Assembly (NCBI RefSeq): GCF_001425085.1
Contig: NZ_LMDN01000002.1
Location: 741,555 to 805,554, forward strand
DNA from: Leifsonia sp. Root4
Lineage (GTDB): Bacteria > Actinomycetota > Actinomycetes > Actinomycetales > Microbacteriaceae
Direction of reading: 5' to 3'
DNA length: 64,000 bases
In this document: positions 25,409-36,108 of the stretch, piece by piece
Layout of the letters: every line of letters starts with the position of its first letter
Position numbering within the stretch: the first letter of the stretch is position 1
Notes under the pieces: model-generated
Told to the model about the DNA's origin: nothing
Database searches by the model: none
The model's input: the letters and a program-made list of their open reading frames with translations, nothing else
Position numbers and translations under genes: made by a program

Positions 25409-26826
25409 GGGCCGCACCCGCCCTGCTCTGCTTTCGGGACGACCTCCGGCTGAGCGACAACCCGGCGCTGACGGCCGCCATCGAGCGCGGCGCGCCGGTC
25501 ATCGCCGTCTACGTGCTCGACGACGAGTCTGCCGGCGTTCGCCCGCTCGGTGCCGCCGCCCGCTGGTGGCTGCACCAGAGCCTCGATTCGCTCCGCAGCG
25601 GCCTCGGCGAGCTCGGGATCCCGCTGCTGCTGCGACGCGGCGCGACCCACACGGTGATCTCCGAGCTCGCGACCGAGAGCGGCGCCGGTGCCGTGTTCTG
25701 GAATCGGCGCTACGGCCTGGCCGAGCGCACCACCGACGCCGCGCTGAAGAGCGAGCTGCGGGCGGCCGGCCGCGGCGCGGAGAGCTTCGCCGCATCTCTG
25801 CTGTTCGAACCGTGGACGGTCACAACGGGGGCGGGCGCGCCGTACTCGGTGTTCACCCCGTTCTGGCGGCGGCTCGGCTCGCTGCCGGAACCCCGCCTGC
25901 CGCTGCCGGCACCGGCCGCCTTGGCGGCCGCGACGGCCCGAGCCTCCGCAGAGCTCGCTCCGTCTCTGGGCGGCGATGAGCTGAGCGACTGGGGCCTGCA
26001 GCCGAGTCAGCCGGACTGGGCGGGCGGGCTGCGCGCAAGCTGGCAACCGGGTGAGGCGTCTGCGTTGCACCTGTTGCGAGAGTTCCTCGCCGACACGCTG
26101 CCCCGCTATGAGGCGGAGCGCGACGTTCCGGCCGAGCAGGCGACGTCCCGCCTCTCCCCCGCGCTGCGCTGGGGTGAGATCAGCCCGCACACCGTGTGGC
26201 ACGAGACGGTGCGCGTGCGCAACGCCGCGGCCGCGGCATCCGGTGGCAGCGGCCAGATCGCGTCCGCCGCCACCGCGTTCCTGCGCCAGCTGGCCTGGCG
26301 CGAGTTCGCCGCCCACGTGAGCTTCCACGCACCGGACCTCAGCCGTGTGAACTGGCGCCGCGAGTTCGATGCCTTCGAGTGGCCACCGCACGACCCCGCC
26401 CTCCTCGCGGCCTGGCAGCGCGGTCGGACGGGTGTTCCGCTGGTCGACGCGGGCATGCGCGAACTGTGGACGACGGGCACCATGCACAACCGCGTGCGCA
26501 TGGTCGTCGCCTCGTATCTGTGCAAGAACCTGCTGATCGACTGGCGTCACGGCGAGGAGTGGTTCTGGCAGACCCTCGTCGACGCCGACGCGGCCAGCAA
26601 CGCGTTCAACTGGCAGTGGGTCGCCGGGTCCGGGGCGGATGCCGCGCCCTACTTCCGCGTCTTCAACCCGCTGCTGCAGCAGCAGAAGTTCGATCCGCAC
26701 GGCGCGTACGTGCGCAGCCACCTGCCCGAGTGGGGAACGCCGGACTACCCGGAACCGCTCGTCGACCTCGCCGAGAGCCGCAGGGCAGCCCTCGCCGCGT
26801 ACGAGCGGCTCCGCCGCTCCCGTTAG
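25405..26826 (+). CDS. phr: Deoxyribodipyrimidine photolyase / cryptochrome family
   Basis: 473 residues. The N-terminal photolyase domain (LLCFRDDLRLSDNPALTAAI; antenna region) is joined to an FAD-binding domain with TSRLSPALRWGEISPHTVWH, FLRQLAWREFAAHVSF, MRELWTTGTMHNRVRMVVAS and DADAASNAFNWQWVAGSGAD, the signature-1/-2 regions of class I CPD photolyases. Repairs cyclobutane pyrimidine dimers using blue light. The start is GTG 25405 inside GTGA. The usual first block WFRRDLRL reads CFRDDLRL here. Length and motifs are complete, so it should be functional. Confidence 0.93.
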   Translation: MRAAPALLCFRDDLRLSDNPALTAAIERGAPVIAVYVLDDESAGVRPLGAAARWWLHQSLDSLRSGLGELGIPLLLRRGATHTVISELATESGAGAVFWNRRYGLAERTTDAALKSELRAAGRGAESFAASLLFEPWTVTTGAGAPYSVFTPFWRRLGSLPEPRLPLPAPAALAAATARASAELAPSLGGDELSDWGLQPSQPDWAGGLRASWQPGEASALHLLREFLADTLPRYEAERDVPAEQATSRLSPALRWGEISPHTVWHETVRVRNAAAAASGGSGQIASAATAFLRQLAWREFAAHVSFHAPDLSRVNWRREFDAFEWPPHDPALLAAWQRGRTGVPLVDAGMRELWTTGTMHNRVRMVVASYLCKNLLIDWRHGEEWFWQTLVDADAASNAFNWQWVAGSGADAAPYFRVFNPLLQQQKFDPHGAYVRSHLPEWGTPDYPEPLVDLAESRRAALAAYERLRRSR

Positions 26827-26827
26827 T

Positions 26828-26894
26828 TCCATTGAGAGCGGTCAAATGGCCGCTTCGGACGCCGGAAAGCGGCCATTTGGCCGCTCTCAGTGGA
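26828..26894. repeat. Palindromic repeat, family D, copy 1
   Basis: A 67-bp near-perfect inverted repeat begins two bases after the photolyase stop. Left arm GAGAGCGGTCAAATGGCCGC; right arm is its complement with one mismatch; a ~10-base loop differs from copy 2. It can act as a terminator for either strand. Copy 2 lies at 29340-29406. Confidence 0.93.
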
Positions 26895-26915
26895 CCGTCG
26901 ACTGACGGGTGAAGC

Positions 26916-27872
26916 TCAGCCGGCCAGGAGCGCCGAGCCCAGCTCGCTGCGCAGGTAGAGCATGCTGTGCCCGTAGCGCGTGGCGGTGAGCAGGCCGGCA
27001 TCCCGCAGCACCCGCAGGTGCTGGTTGATCGCAGACGTCGAGACGCCGAAGCGCACCCCGAGCTCGGTGGATGACGCCGGCTCAGCCAGCGCGATCAGCA
27101 GCCGGGCCCGCACCTCGCCGACGATCGCGGCGAGCGCCGCGGGATTCTGCACGCGTTCCGCCTCCCACATCGCACCCTGCCCGCGGGCCGGATAGAACAT
27201 CGAGGGCGGCTCGTCGGGGTCGACCGGCGCAGAGGCCCGCGTCGTGAACATCGTCGGCACCAGCGTCAAGCCGGCACCGCCGATGTGCTCGACGCGCTCG
27301 CGGGGGTCGCGCAGCCGGAGCGAGAGCACACGACCGTCGAATTCCGCGGTCGGGGCCAAGCCGTTGAGCATCACCGCGAGGCCGTGCTGCGCGACCTGGC
27401 GCCCGCGGTAGACGATGTCGGCCTCGAGGATTGCGCGCATCCGCACCCAGTACGGCGCGAAGCAGGCGGCCCACAGCCCCTCGAGCGCATCGACGACCCG
27501 CCCGATCGCGATGCGCGGCGGCCCGTCGAGCACGGCGGGCATCTCGCCCTGGTGCACGCCGAGAATCTGGCTCACGAAGCGCTCGCTCGGCATGCGGCGC
27601 AGGGCGGCGAGCTCGTCGTCGAGCCGGGTCAGCGGGGAGAGCGGGCGGGGATTGAGGAAGTCGGGCGTCCACAACCGCTCGTCGACGAGCGCGGTCAGCA
27701 CCTCGAGGTCGAGCCCGGCCCTGGCCGCCTCGGTGCGGCGCAGCCACGGCAGCTGCAGCGGGTAGCGGGAGGGTTCGCGCAGGGTGCGCAGTGAGAGCCC
27801 CAGCTCGCACAACGGGGAGATTCCGAAGCGCACATCGCCGAGGTCCGCATCGTGCAGCACGTATCGCAACAT
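26916..27872 (-). CDS. ArsR-type HTH transcriptional regulator (DUF5937-like N-terminal domain)
   Basis: 318 residues from ATG 27872. The C-terminal ~90 residues are a winged helix of the ArsR/HTH_20 type: VRARLLIALAEPASSTELGV, RFGVSTSAINQHLRVLRDAG, LLTATRYGHSMLYLRS. The N-terminal ~200 residues (MLRYVLHDADLGDVRFGISP) match the DUF5937 arrangement frequent in actinobacteria and rich in Arg and Leu; its ligand is unknown. Metal-binding Cys motifs of ArsR/SmtB are absent. It is divergent from the MFS gene with 56 bp between starts, so it probably represses that exporter and itself. Confidence 0.85.
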   Translation of the reverse strand: MLRYVLHDADLGDVRFGISPLCELGLSLRTLREPSRYPLQLPWLRRTEAARAGLDLEVLTALVDERLWTPDFLNPRPLSPLTRLDDELAALRRMPSERFVSQILGVHQGEMPAVLDGPPRIAIGRVVDALEGLWAACFAPYWVRMRAILEADIVYRGRQVAQHGLAVMLNGLAPTAEFDGRVLSLRLRDPRERVEHIGGAGLTLVPTMFTTRASAPVDPDEPPSMFYPARGQGAMWEAERVQNPAALAAIVGEVRARLLIALAEPASSTELGVRFGVSTSAINQHLRVLRDAGLLTATRYGHSMLYLRSELGSALLAG

Positions 27873-27928
27873 GAAGCCCCAAGCTACATCAATATTCGCT
27901 GTGGTGCCCCCGGTGGGAGAAAGGGACC

Positions 27929-29347
27929 ATGAGCACGAACGCAAGCCCCGAGACCGACGGCATCGAGACGATCCCCGCACTGGATGCCGGGTCACCCGCC
28001 ACCGGGCAGGCCCAACGCTCCGGCGGAATCCGCGGCGCCCTCGCCGACCCGGTGCTGCGCGTCTTGGCCGGCGCCACGATCGTCTCCACGGTCGGTCGCG
28101 GCATCTTCTACACGCTCACCGTGCTCTACTTCACACACTTCGTCGGGCTGAGCGCGACCGAGATCGCCGTGATCCTCGGCGTCTCGGCGGGCGTCGGGGT
28201 GCTCACCTCCTACGCGGGCGGGCACTACGCCGACCGCTTCTCCGCTCGCCGCATGCTCGTGGTCTTCGTCGCGCTCGAGGGCGTGGCGATGGCGGCCTAC
28301 CCCTTCGCCGGCGACTTCACCGCCGCGCTCGTGCTCGCCACCCTGGCGACCGGCCTCAACCGGGCGGCGAATTCCACGCGCTCGGCCATCATCGCCCGCG
28401 CCTTCGATGCCGAGCACCGGGTGCACACCCGGGCCGTGCTGCGCACGATCACCAACGTCGGCATCGCAGCGGGAGGGGCGATCGGCGGCATCGCGCTCCT
28501 CGCCGGCACGATGGAGGCGTACCGCGGGCTGATGATCGCCGCCGGGCTGGTCTACCTGCTCAGCACGGTGCAGTTGTTGCGGCTGCCCGCCCGGGTGGAT
28601 GCCCCGCGGCGGGCCGTGCGCATCACGCTGGAGCCCGACGCCGACACCGCTGCCCACGCGGCGGCCGACATCGCGGAGGCGCGCGTCGCCGCGGAGGAGG
28701 CCGCCGCGGCATCCGCCCGCTCCCCGTTCCGTGACCGGCGCTACATCGCGCTCACGGTGCTCTCCGGTGTCTTCGGCATGCAGTTCGCGCTCGGCGAGAT
28801 CGGGGTGCCGCTGTGGATCGCGCACAACACCGCCGCACCCGACGTGATGGTGTCGGTCAGCCTCATCATCAACACCCTGGTGGTCATCGCCCTGCAGATC
28901 CCGCTCTCACGCGGCACCGACGACATCCGCAGAGCCGGCCGCTCCGTGCTCCTCGCCGGTGCACTCATGGTGCTCGCCTGTGCCCTGTACGCCGCGTCGG
29001 CCGGGTCGCCGGATGCCGCCGGCGACGCCCTCGGCGCCGGTGTCGCCGTGGCGATCGCGCTGCTCGTGGCCGGCGCCCTCACCCACGCGCTGGCCGAGAT
29101 CCTCTCGCAGGCCGGAACGTGGGGGCTCAGCTTCGAGCTCGCCGATCCGCAGCGTGCCGGCGCCTATCAGGGCATGTTCGGCATGGGCTTCTCGCTCGGC
29201 GCGATGTGCGCCCCGCTCGTGATCACGGCGACGGCGCTGCAGCTCGGCGCGCTCGGCTGGGCGATCCTCGCGGCGCTCTTCGCCACGTCATCCGCGGGCA
29301 TCTGGCTGATCGCCCGCCACGCCGCGTCCGCCGCCAGCGTCCACTGA
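27929..29347 (+). CDS. MFS transporter (probable drug/metabolite exporter)
   Basis: 472 residues, twelve predicted helices. After a ~35-residue polar N-terminus the first helix contains VLAGATIVSTVGRGIFYTLT; the motif-A loop reads GGHYADRFSARRMLV (G-x-x-x-D-R-x-x-R-R). A long central cytoplasmic loop (about residues 225-265) is Ala/Glu-rich. AGGGACC precedes the ATG. The pairing with a divergent regulator suggests inducible efflux. The last codons and stop are part of palindromic repeat copy 2, so the C-terminus (SAASVH) is partly repeat-derived. Confidence 0.9.
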   Translation: MSTNASPETDGIETIPALDAGSPATGQAQRSGGIRGALADPVLRVLAGATIVSTVGRGIFYTLTVLYFTHFVGLSATEIAVILGVSAGVGVLTSYAGGHYADRFSARRMLVVFVALEGVAMAAYPFAGDFTAALVLATLATGLNRAANSTRSAIIARAFDAEHRVHTRAVLRTITNVGIAAGGAIGGIALLAGTMEAYRGLMIAAGLVYLLSTVQLLRLPARVDAPRRAVRITLEPDADTAAHAAADIAEARVAAEEAAAASARSPFRDRRYIALTVLSGVFGMQFALGEIGVPLWIAHNTAAPDVMVSVSLIINTLVVIALQIPLSRGTDDIRRAGRSVLLAGALMVLACALYAASAGSPDAAGDALGAGVAVAIALLVAGALTHALAEILSQAGTWGLSFELADPQRAGAYQGMFGMGFSLGAMCAPLVITATALQLGALGWAILAALFATSSAGIWLIARHAASAASVH

Positions 29348-29406
29348 GAGCGGTCAAATGGCCGCTTCTGCAGCCGAAAAGCGGCCATTTGGCCGCTCTC
29401 AATGGA
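29340..29406. repeat. Palindromic repeat, family D, copy 2
   Basis: Same 67-bp inverted repeat as at 26828-26894, with arms GAGAGCGGTCAAATGGCCGC and its complement. It overlaps the stop codon of the MFS gene and ends just before the convergent GNAT gene. The loop sequence differs from copy 1 while the arms are conserved, as expected if the structure rather than the loop is selected or copied. Confidence 0.93.
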
Positions 29407-29414
29407 ACCGTCGC

Positions 29415-29960
29415 CTAGAGCGCGCGCTCGAGGGTGAAGTCGTTCTCGTAGACGCCGCCGAGCAGGAAGCGCTTGCGGCCGACCGTGGCGAAGCCGTGCT
29501 TCTCGTAGAAGCGGATCGCCCGCGCGTTCTGCTCGTTGACGCCGAGCCACGCGCCGGCCGCGCCACGCTCGCGGGCCGCAGCAAGCGTCGTCGCCATCAG
29601 CGTGGAGGCTGTACCCGCCCCGTGCGCCTCTGCCCGCACGTAGCACTTGCTGAGCTCGACGGTCGGGCGGATGCCGAGCGCGCCGGCCACGTCGGAGTCG
29701 ATCGGCTCGCCGAACACCAGCAGGGTGTAGCCGACGAAGAGGCCGTCCTGCTCGGCGACGAGCAGCAGCTTCGCGGGGTCGGCGAGGTACTCATCGAAGC
29801 GCGCCTCCGAGAGCACGTCGCGCAGGAACTCGGCGATCGCCGCCTCGGTGGTCTGCGGCGGGCAGGCGAGGCGGAACGTCGCAGCGGCCAGAGCGGCGAG
29901 CGCCGCGGCATCCGATGGTCCGGCCGTGCGCACGGTCACCGCGTCGCGATCTGCTGTCAT
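29415..29960 (-). CDS. GNAT-family N-acetyltransferase
   Basis: 181 residues. GNAT fold: N-terminal strand/helix VRTAGPSDAAALAALA; strand-4 region VELSKCYVRAEAHGAGTAST, the acetyl-CoA-binding Q/R-x-x-G-x-G/A region; then WLGVNEQNARAIRFYEKHGF and GRKRFLLGGVYENDF. The end MTLERAL is typical of the RimI/PhnO-like small-molecule branch. Substrate unknown. It converges on the MFS gene with the family D hairpin between them. Confidence 0.88.
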   Translation of the reverse strand: MTADRDAVTVRTAGPSDAAALAALAAATFRLACPPQTTEAAIAEFLRDVLSEARFDEYLADPAKLLLVAEQDGLFVGYTLLVFGEPIDSDVAGALGIRPTVELSKCYVRAEAHGAGTASTLMATTLAAARERGAAGAWLGVNEQNARAIRFYEKHGFATVGRKRFLLGGVYENDFTLERAL

Positions 29961-30004
29961 CGTTCCAGCATAGGGTTCGCGCTCGGCTGGACATCAGCAG
30001 GCTG

Positions 30005-30156
30005 AGCCCCCATCCGCTGCTTGCCTGCCGAGTCGCCCCCAGCATCGGTGTCGCCCCCGAGGGTTTCCTTGGTTCTGGCTGCCGCCTTTCGTGACGCTGC
30101 GCGTCACGCCGATTGAGCCTGTCGAAATCCCTAGGGTTTCGACAAGCTCAACCGGC
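30005..30156. repeat. Family C and family A repeats between GNAT and aceB genes
   Basis: 30030-30108 is a diverged family C unit (CCTTGGTTCTGGCTGCCGCC, then GTGACGCTGCGCGTCAC, a perfect short palindrome). At 30111-30156 two family A units face each other, GATTGAGCCTGTCGAAATCC and GGTTTCGACAAGCTCAACC, giving a ~20-bp-arm hairpin right after the aceB stop. This hairpin may serve as the aceB terminator. Confidence 0.88.
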
Positions 30157-30165
30157 GAACAGCCG

Positions 30166-31869
<1,704 letters not shown>

Positions 31870-31902
31870 GGTCGTGTCTCCTTCATTTCCGTTGATCGAG
31901 TA

Positions 31903-32030
31903 GGCCGCCTGCGGCGCGTGTCGAGTTGCCGGCCAACTGGGCCAGCATCGGTGGCAATTCCCGAGGCTGCCTTGGTATTGGCTGCCGCCCTTCGCGACGC
32001 TGCGCGTCGCGCTACTCGACCAGCGAGTTG
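31903..32030. repeat. Dispersed repeat, family C, between aceA and aceB
   Basis: The element starts GATCGAGTAGGCCGCCTGCG and ends CTACTCGACCAGCG, with an internal palindrome GCGACGCTGCGCGTCGC and a segment CCTTGGTATTGGCTGCCGCC. The same modules occur near 30030-30108 and, inverted, at 40558-40735. It fills nearly all of the gap between the two glyoxylate-shunt genes. Confidence 0.88.
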
Positions 32031-32034
32031 TCGA

Positions 32035-33366
32035 TCAGAACTGTTCGGCCTCTGTCGATCCGACGAGGGCAAGGGTGGCGCTGTCGGGGTTGAGCGCTGT
32101 GGCGATCCGGTCGAAATAGCCGGTGCCGACTTCCCGCTGGTGGCGGGTGGCCGTGTAGCCGGAGGTCTCCGAGGCGAACTCGGCCTCCTGCAGTTCGACG
32201 TATGCGCTCATGTGCCGGGTGTTGTAGTCCTGCGCGAGCGTGAACATCGAGTGGTTGAGCGAGTGGAATCCGGCCAGCGTGATGAACTGGAATGCGTAGC
32301 CGAGGGCGGCCAGGTCCCGCTGGAAGGTGGCGATCTGCTCGTCGTTCAGGTGGCGCTTCCAGTTGAACGAGGGCGAGCAGTTGTAGGCGAGGCGCTTGCC
32401 CGGGTGCTCGGCGTGGATCGCCTCGGCGAAGCGGCGTGCGAGCTCAAGGTCGGGCTCCGCGCTCTCGACCCAGATCAGATCGGCGTACGGCGCGTAGGCG
32501 AGGCCGCGGGCGATGACCGGCTCGATGCCGTTCTGCACCGTGTAGAAACCCTCGGCAGTGCGCTCCCCCGTGATGAACGGCCGGTCGCGCTCGTCGTGGT
32601 CGCTCGTGATGAGCGTGGCAGCGAGCGAGTCGGTGCGGGCGATCACGATCGTGGGCACGCCGGCGACGTCGGCAGCCAGACGCGCCGCGTTGAGGGTGCG
32701 GATGTGCTGCCCGGTCGGCACGAGCACCTTGCCGCCCATGTGGCCGCACTTCTTCTCGCTGGCGAGCTGGTCCTCCCAGTGCACACCGGCCGCGCCGGCC
32801 TCGATCATCGACGACATCAGCTCGTAGGCGTTCAGCGGCCCACCGAATCCGGCCTCGGCGTCGGCGACGATCGGCGCCATCCAATCGATGGTTTCGACAG
32901 GCTCAACCAGCGGAGAGCCCTCCGCGAATTCGATCTGCCCTGCACGCAGCAGCGCATTGTTGATGCGGCGCACGACGGCCGGCACCGAGTTCGCCGGGTA
33001 CAGCGACTGGTCGGGGTAGGTCTGCCCGCTGAGGTTGGCGTCGGCCGCGACCTGCCAGCCGGAGAGGTAGATGGCCTGCAGCCCGGCCCGCACCTGCTGC
33101 ACCGCCTGGTTGCCGGTGAGCGCACCGAGCGCGGCCACCCAGCGCGGGTCCTCCGGCGTGCCGTTGTTCTGCACGAGGTCCCACAGCTTCTCCGCTCCGC
33201 GCCTGGCGAGGGTGCGCTCCTCGCGCACGGCGCCGCGCAGGGCGATCACATCGGCGGCGGTGTAGTCGCGGCGGATGTCGCTCCAGCGCGGGTCGGCCGC
33301 CCACTCGAGCTCCAGCTCCTCCGCGGTCTGGGTCTGGTCGCCTGCCCGGCTGCTCTGCTGCGTCAT
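32035..33366 (-). CDS. aceA: Isocitrate lyase
   Basis: 443 residues; cleaves isocitrate to glyoxylate and succinate. ATG 33366 follows a GAGGGAGA ribosome-binding site. The signature [14 protein letters not shown] (catalytic Cys ~207), [31 protein letters not shown] with its metal-binding Asp, and [15 protein letters not shown] are intact. The ordinary length would be about 430: residues ~151-160 ([10 protein letters not shown]) are an insertion encoded exactly by a family A dispersed repeat, placed immediately before the metal-site segment [16 protein letters not shown]. The frame and all catalytic residues are kept, so activity is expected. Upstream are candidate RamB-type sites. Confidence 0.97.
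   Translation of the reverse strand: MTQQSSRAGDQTQTAEELELEWAADPRWSDIRRDYTAADVIALRGAVREERTLARRGAEKLWDLVQNNGTPEDPRWVAALGALTGNQAVQQVRAGLQAIYLSGWQVAADANLSGQTYPDQSLYPANSVPAVVRRINNALLRAGQIEFAEGSPLVEPVETIDWMAPIVADAEAGFGGPLNAYELMSSMIEAGAAGVHWEDQLASEKKCGHMGGKVLVPTGQHIRTLNAARLAADVAGVPTIVIARTDSLAATLITSDHDERDRPFITGERTAEGFYTVQNGIEPVIARGLAYAPYADLIWVESAEPDLELARRFAEAIHAEHPGKRLAYNCSPSFNWKRHLNDEQIATFQRDLAALGYAFQFITLAGFHSLNHSMFTLAQDYNTRHMSAYVELQEAEFASETSGYTATRHQREVGTGYFDRIATALNPDSATLALVGSTEAEQF
32887..32916. repeat. Family A repeat inserted in frame in aceA
   Basis: Thirty bases containing GGTTTCGACAGGCTCAACCA encode residues ~151-160 of isocitrate lyase. The length is a multiple of three and leaves the enzyme otherwise collinear with its family. 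Confidence 0.9.
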
Positions 33367-33481
33367 GGTGTTCTCCCTCGAACTGCTGATCCGGCTGCCC
33401 CTGATGTGGCGAACCGTTGTGGTCTGCATCCACTCTGCGGCCGCGGCATCCGGCGCAGTCCACGATCAGGGGGGTGAAGTT

Positions 33482-33592
33482 TCCGCAAAGTTCTGCGCGG
33501 CGGAACTCCTCCGCTTTCGACGGCCGAAGGTCACGATTTCGACGGTCTTCGCAACGAAATGGCTTCTTCGCAACGAAAAACATTGTGCAAAT
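33482..33592. promoter_or_regulatory. Candidate RamB-type and direct-repeat operator sites upstream of aceA
   Basis: In the 277-bp gap between divergent aceA and potA, 33482-33493 reads, on the aceA strand, GAACTTTGCGGA, close to the known RamB consensus of corynebacteria (A/G-AA-A/C-TTTGC-A/T-AA). Two exact copies of TTCGCAACGAAA stand at 33548-33559 and 33567-33578, 19 bp apart, roughly two helical turns. A further TTGTGCAAAT is at 33583-33592. A RamB-like protein is encoded at 40801-42306. Binding is inferred from motif resemblance only. Confidence 0.45.
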
Positions 33593-33643
33593 CAGTTTTC
33601 AAGGATTGAATGACCCACAACGTTTGCAGCTATGGAGGTGCCG

Positions 33644-34918
33644 GTGACCGTTCTCGACCAATCCGATCCGAGTGCCCAGCGAGAGCGTGAGCGCACGGGA
33701 ACGATCGAGCTTCAGGGCATCAGCAAGTTCTACGGCGACACCCCTGCGGTGAACGACCTCAGCCTCGACATCGCGGCGGGCGAGTTCATCTCCCTGCTCG
33801 GCCCGTCCGGCTGCGGCAAGACGACGACGCTGCGCATGATCGCCGGATTCGAACACCCGGATGCCGGCGACATCCGCATCTCGGGCCAGAGCGTGCTCGG
33901 CCAGCCGCCGTACCGCCGCAACGTCAATACGGTGTTCCAGGCCTACGCACTGTTCCCGCACATGAGCATCGCCGAGAACGTGGCGTACGGCCTGCAGCAG
34001 AAGCGCACGCCCAAGGCCGAGATCCGCGAGCGCGTCGCCGAGGCACTCGAGATGGTGCAGATGCGCCGCTTCGCCGACCGCAAACCCACCCAGCTCTCCG
34101 GCGGCCAGCAGCAGCGCATCGCCCTGGCGCGGGCCCTCGTCAACCGGCCGGCCGTGCTGCTGCTCGACGAGCCGCTCGGCGCGCTCGACCGTCAGCTGCG
34201 CGAAGAGATGCAGCTCGAACTCAAGCTGCTGCAGTCCCGCCTCGGCATCACCTTCGTCTTCGTCACGCACGACCAGGGCGAGGCGCTCTCGATGAGCGAC
34301 CGGATCGCGATCATGCGCGACGGCCACATCGAACAGCTCGCCGACGCCGACACCATCTACGGCGCCCCGGCCACGGCCTACGTGGCTGGCTTCGTCGGCC
34401 AGCAGAATTTCCTCTCCGGCACCGTCGCGGGCACGGCCCCGGATGCCGCAACCGTGCAGACCGCCTATGGCCTGCTGCGGGCGGCGAGCATGGCCTCCGG
34501 CAGCGCCAGACTCCGCGCCGGCGACGCCGCCCAGGCCGCCGTCCGACCGGAGTTCGTGCAGATCGCGGCCCGTTCCGACGGCGAGGCGTCCGACGGCGGG
34601 GTCAACCGCGTGGCCGGCAGCCTGATCGGCGTCTCCCATCTGGGCGAGACGATGCAGTACCTCGTGCAGCTGAGCGCCGGCGACGCCGAACAGAGCATGC
34701 TCGTCCGCAGGCCCACCCCCGAGGCGCCCCGCCTTGCGATCGGCGACGCTGTCTGGTGCTCATGGAGCGCAGAGTCCGTCATCCTCTTCCCCGCCGCCGA
34801 GGAACTCCCCGTCGCGGCCCATGTCGAGCCGCCCACCGTCAGCACCGTCGCCGCCGCACGCCCGTCGTCGGCATCCGCACCCACCGCACCCACAGCACCC
34901 ACAGCCAATCGGGAGTAA
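33644..34918 (+). CDS. potA: Spermidine/putrescine-type ABC transporter ATP-binding protein
   Basis: 424 residues from GTG 33644, preceded by GGAGGT at good spacing; ATG 33632 would add four residues. ABC domain ~20-255: Walker [13 protein letters not shown]-loop [11 protein letters not shown], signature [15 protein letters not shown], Walker [13 protein letters not shown], switch His [11 protein letters not shown]. The C-terminal part is a TOBE_2 regulatory domain ([30 protein letters not shown]), followed by an Ala/Thr/Pro-rich tail. First gene of potA-potD-potB-potC. Polyamine specificity is inferred from family and gene set; related transporters carry other small organic cations or acids. 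Confidence 0.93.
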   Translation: MTVLDQSDPSAQRERERTGTIELQGISKFYGDTPAVNDLSLDIAAGEFISLLGPSGCGKTTTLRMIAGFEHPDAGDIRISGQSVLGQPPYRRNVNTVFQAYALFPHMSIAENVAYGLQQKRTPKAEIRERVAEALEMVQMRRFADRKPTQLSGGQQQRIALARALVNRPAVLLLDEPLGALDRQLREEMQLELKLLQSRLGITFVFVTHDQGEALSMSDRIAIMRDGHIEQLADADTIYGAPATAYVAGFVGQQNFLSGTVAGTAPDAATVQTAYGLLRAASMASGSARLRAGDAAQAAVRPEFVQIAARSDGEASDGGVNRVAGSLIGVSHLGETMQYLVQLSAGDAEQSMLVRRPTPEAPRLAIGDAVWCSWSAESVILFPAAEELPVAAHVEPPTVSTVAAARPSSASAPTAPTAPTANRE

Positions 34919-34920
34919 TC

Positions 34921-36108
34921 ATGAGCGCCGAACGATCCCCCCTGCGTATTCTGGCCAGCACATCGGCAGCGCCGATCATCGCCAAAGAGCTCAGCCGACG
35001 ACGCTTCCTGAGCTTCGCCGCGGCTGCCGGCGGCACCATCTTCCTGGCCGCGTGCAGCAGCCCGGGCGGGAACACCGGCTCCAGCCCACAGGCGTCGGGC
35101 GGCCCGCTGGAAGACAAGCTCTCCATCTATTCGTGGGGCGACTACGACGCCCCGTCGGTGCTCGAGGACTTCACCGCGACCCTCGGCCCGGCGATCACAC
35201 TGGATTCCTTCGCCTCCAACGAGGAGATGATCTCGAAGCTCGTCGCGGCCAAGGGCACCAGCGGTTACGACATCATCGTTCCAACCGGCCCGTTCATCCC
35301 GCAGATGATCGAGAACGGCCTGCTCACCAAGCTCAACCTCGATCTCATCCCGAACATCGAGTACATGGACCCGGCCTTCCTGAAGCAGGCTTGGGATCCG
35401 GAGAACGCCTACAGCATCTGCAAGGCGTGGGGCACGACGGGCTTCGTCTACGACAAGACCGTGATCACCCGCGAGCTCACCACCTGGAACGACTTCATCG
35501 ACGCCGCCCAGAACGAGGCGAGCGGCAAGACCTCGTTGCTGGACGACCCGGCCCCGATGTCCGGCATCTACTACTGGGCCAACGGCATCGACTGGAACAC
35601 CACGGAGACGTCCGATCTCGACGCCTGCGAGGAGTTCATGGTCAACGAGCTCGCCCCGCACGTCACCGCATTCGACTCCTACCCGGGCGGTGCCGCGATC
35701 CCGCAGGCGACGCACGCGCTGATGCAGGCGTGGAACGGTGACGCCCGCATCGGGATCCAGGAGAGCCCGGACCCTGAGCGCTGGCAGTGGGTGCTCGGCG
35801 CACCGGACACCGAGCTGTGGATGGACAACTGGGCGATTGCGACCGGCGCGCCCCACCCGGAGGCGGCGCATGCCTTCATCAACTTCGTGCTGACGCCGGA
35901 GAACTCGTTGGCCGAGCTCGACTACATCGGTTACCACACCGGTGCGACCGACATCCAGCCCGCAGCCGAGGCCGCCGGAATCGAGATGCTCGACCTCGTC
36001 TTCTTCACACCGGAGCAGATCGCCACAATGCACACGGGCGAGGTCACGGAGGCGCAGCAGCGGATCGTCGACATCTGGAACAACACCAAGGCCGCTGCGG
36101 GCGCTTGA
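34921..36108 (+). CDS. potD: Spermidine/putrescine-type ABC transporter substrate-binding protein
   Basis: 395 residues. The N-terminus has a twin-arginine motif SRRRFLSFAAAAGG (from residue 25) and lipobox LAAC giving lipidated Cys45, so it is probably a Tat-exported lipoprotein. The binding domain shows LSIYSWGDYDAPSVLEDF, GYDIIVPTGPFIPQMI, NIEYMDPAFLKQAWDPENAY, MDNWAIATGAPHPEAAHAFI and FVLTPENSLAELDYIGYH, all typical of PotD. It starts two bases after the potA stop, and its TGA shares one base with the potB ATG. Confidence 0.93.
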   Translation: MSAERSPLRILASTSAAPIIAKELSRRRFLSFAAAAGGTIFLAACSSPGGNTGSSPQASGGPLEDKLSIYSWGDYDAPSVLEDFTATLGPAITLDSFASNEEMISKLVAAKGTSGYDIIVPTGPFIPQMIENGLLTKLNLDLIPNIEYMDPAFLKQAWDPENAYSICKAWGTTGFVYDKTVITRELTTWNDFIDAAQNEASGKTSLLDDPAPMSGIYYWANGIDWNTTETSDLDACEEFMVNELAPHVTAFDSYPGGAAIPQATHALMQAWNGDARIGIQESPDPERWQWVLGAPDTELWMDNWAIATGAPHPEAAHAFINFVLTPENSLAELDYIGYHTGATDIQPAAEAAGIEMLDLVFFTPEQIATMHTGEVTEAQQRIVDIWNNTKAAAGA

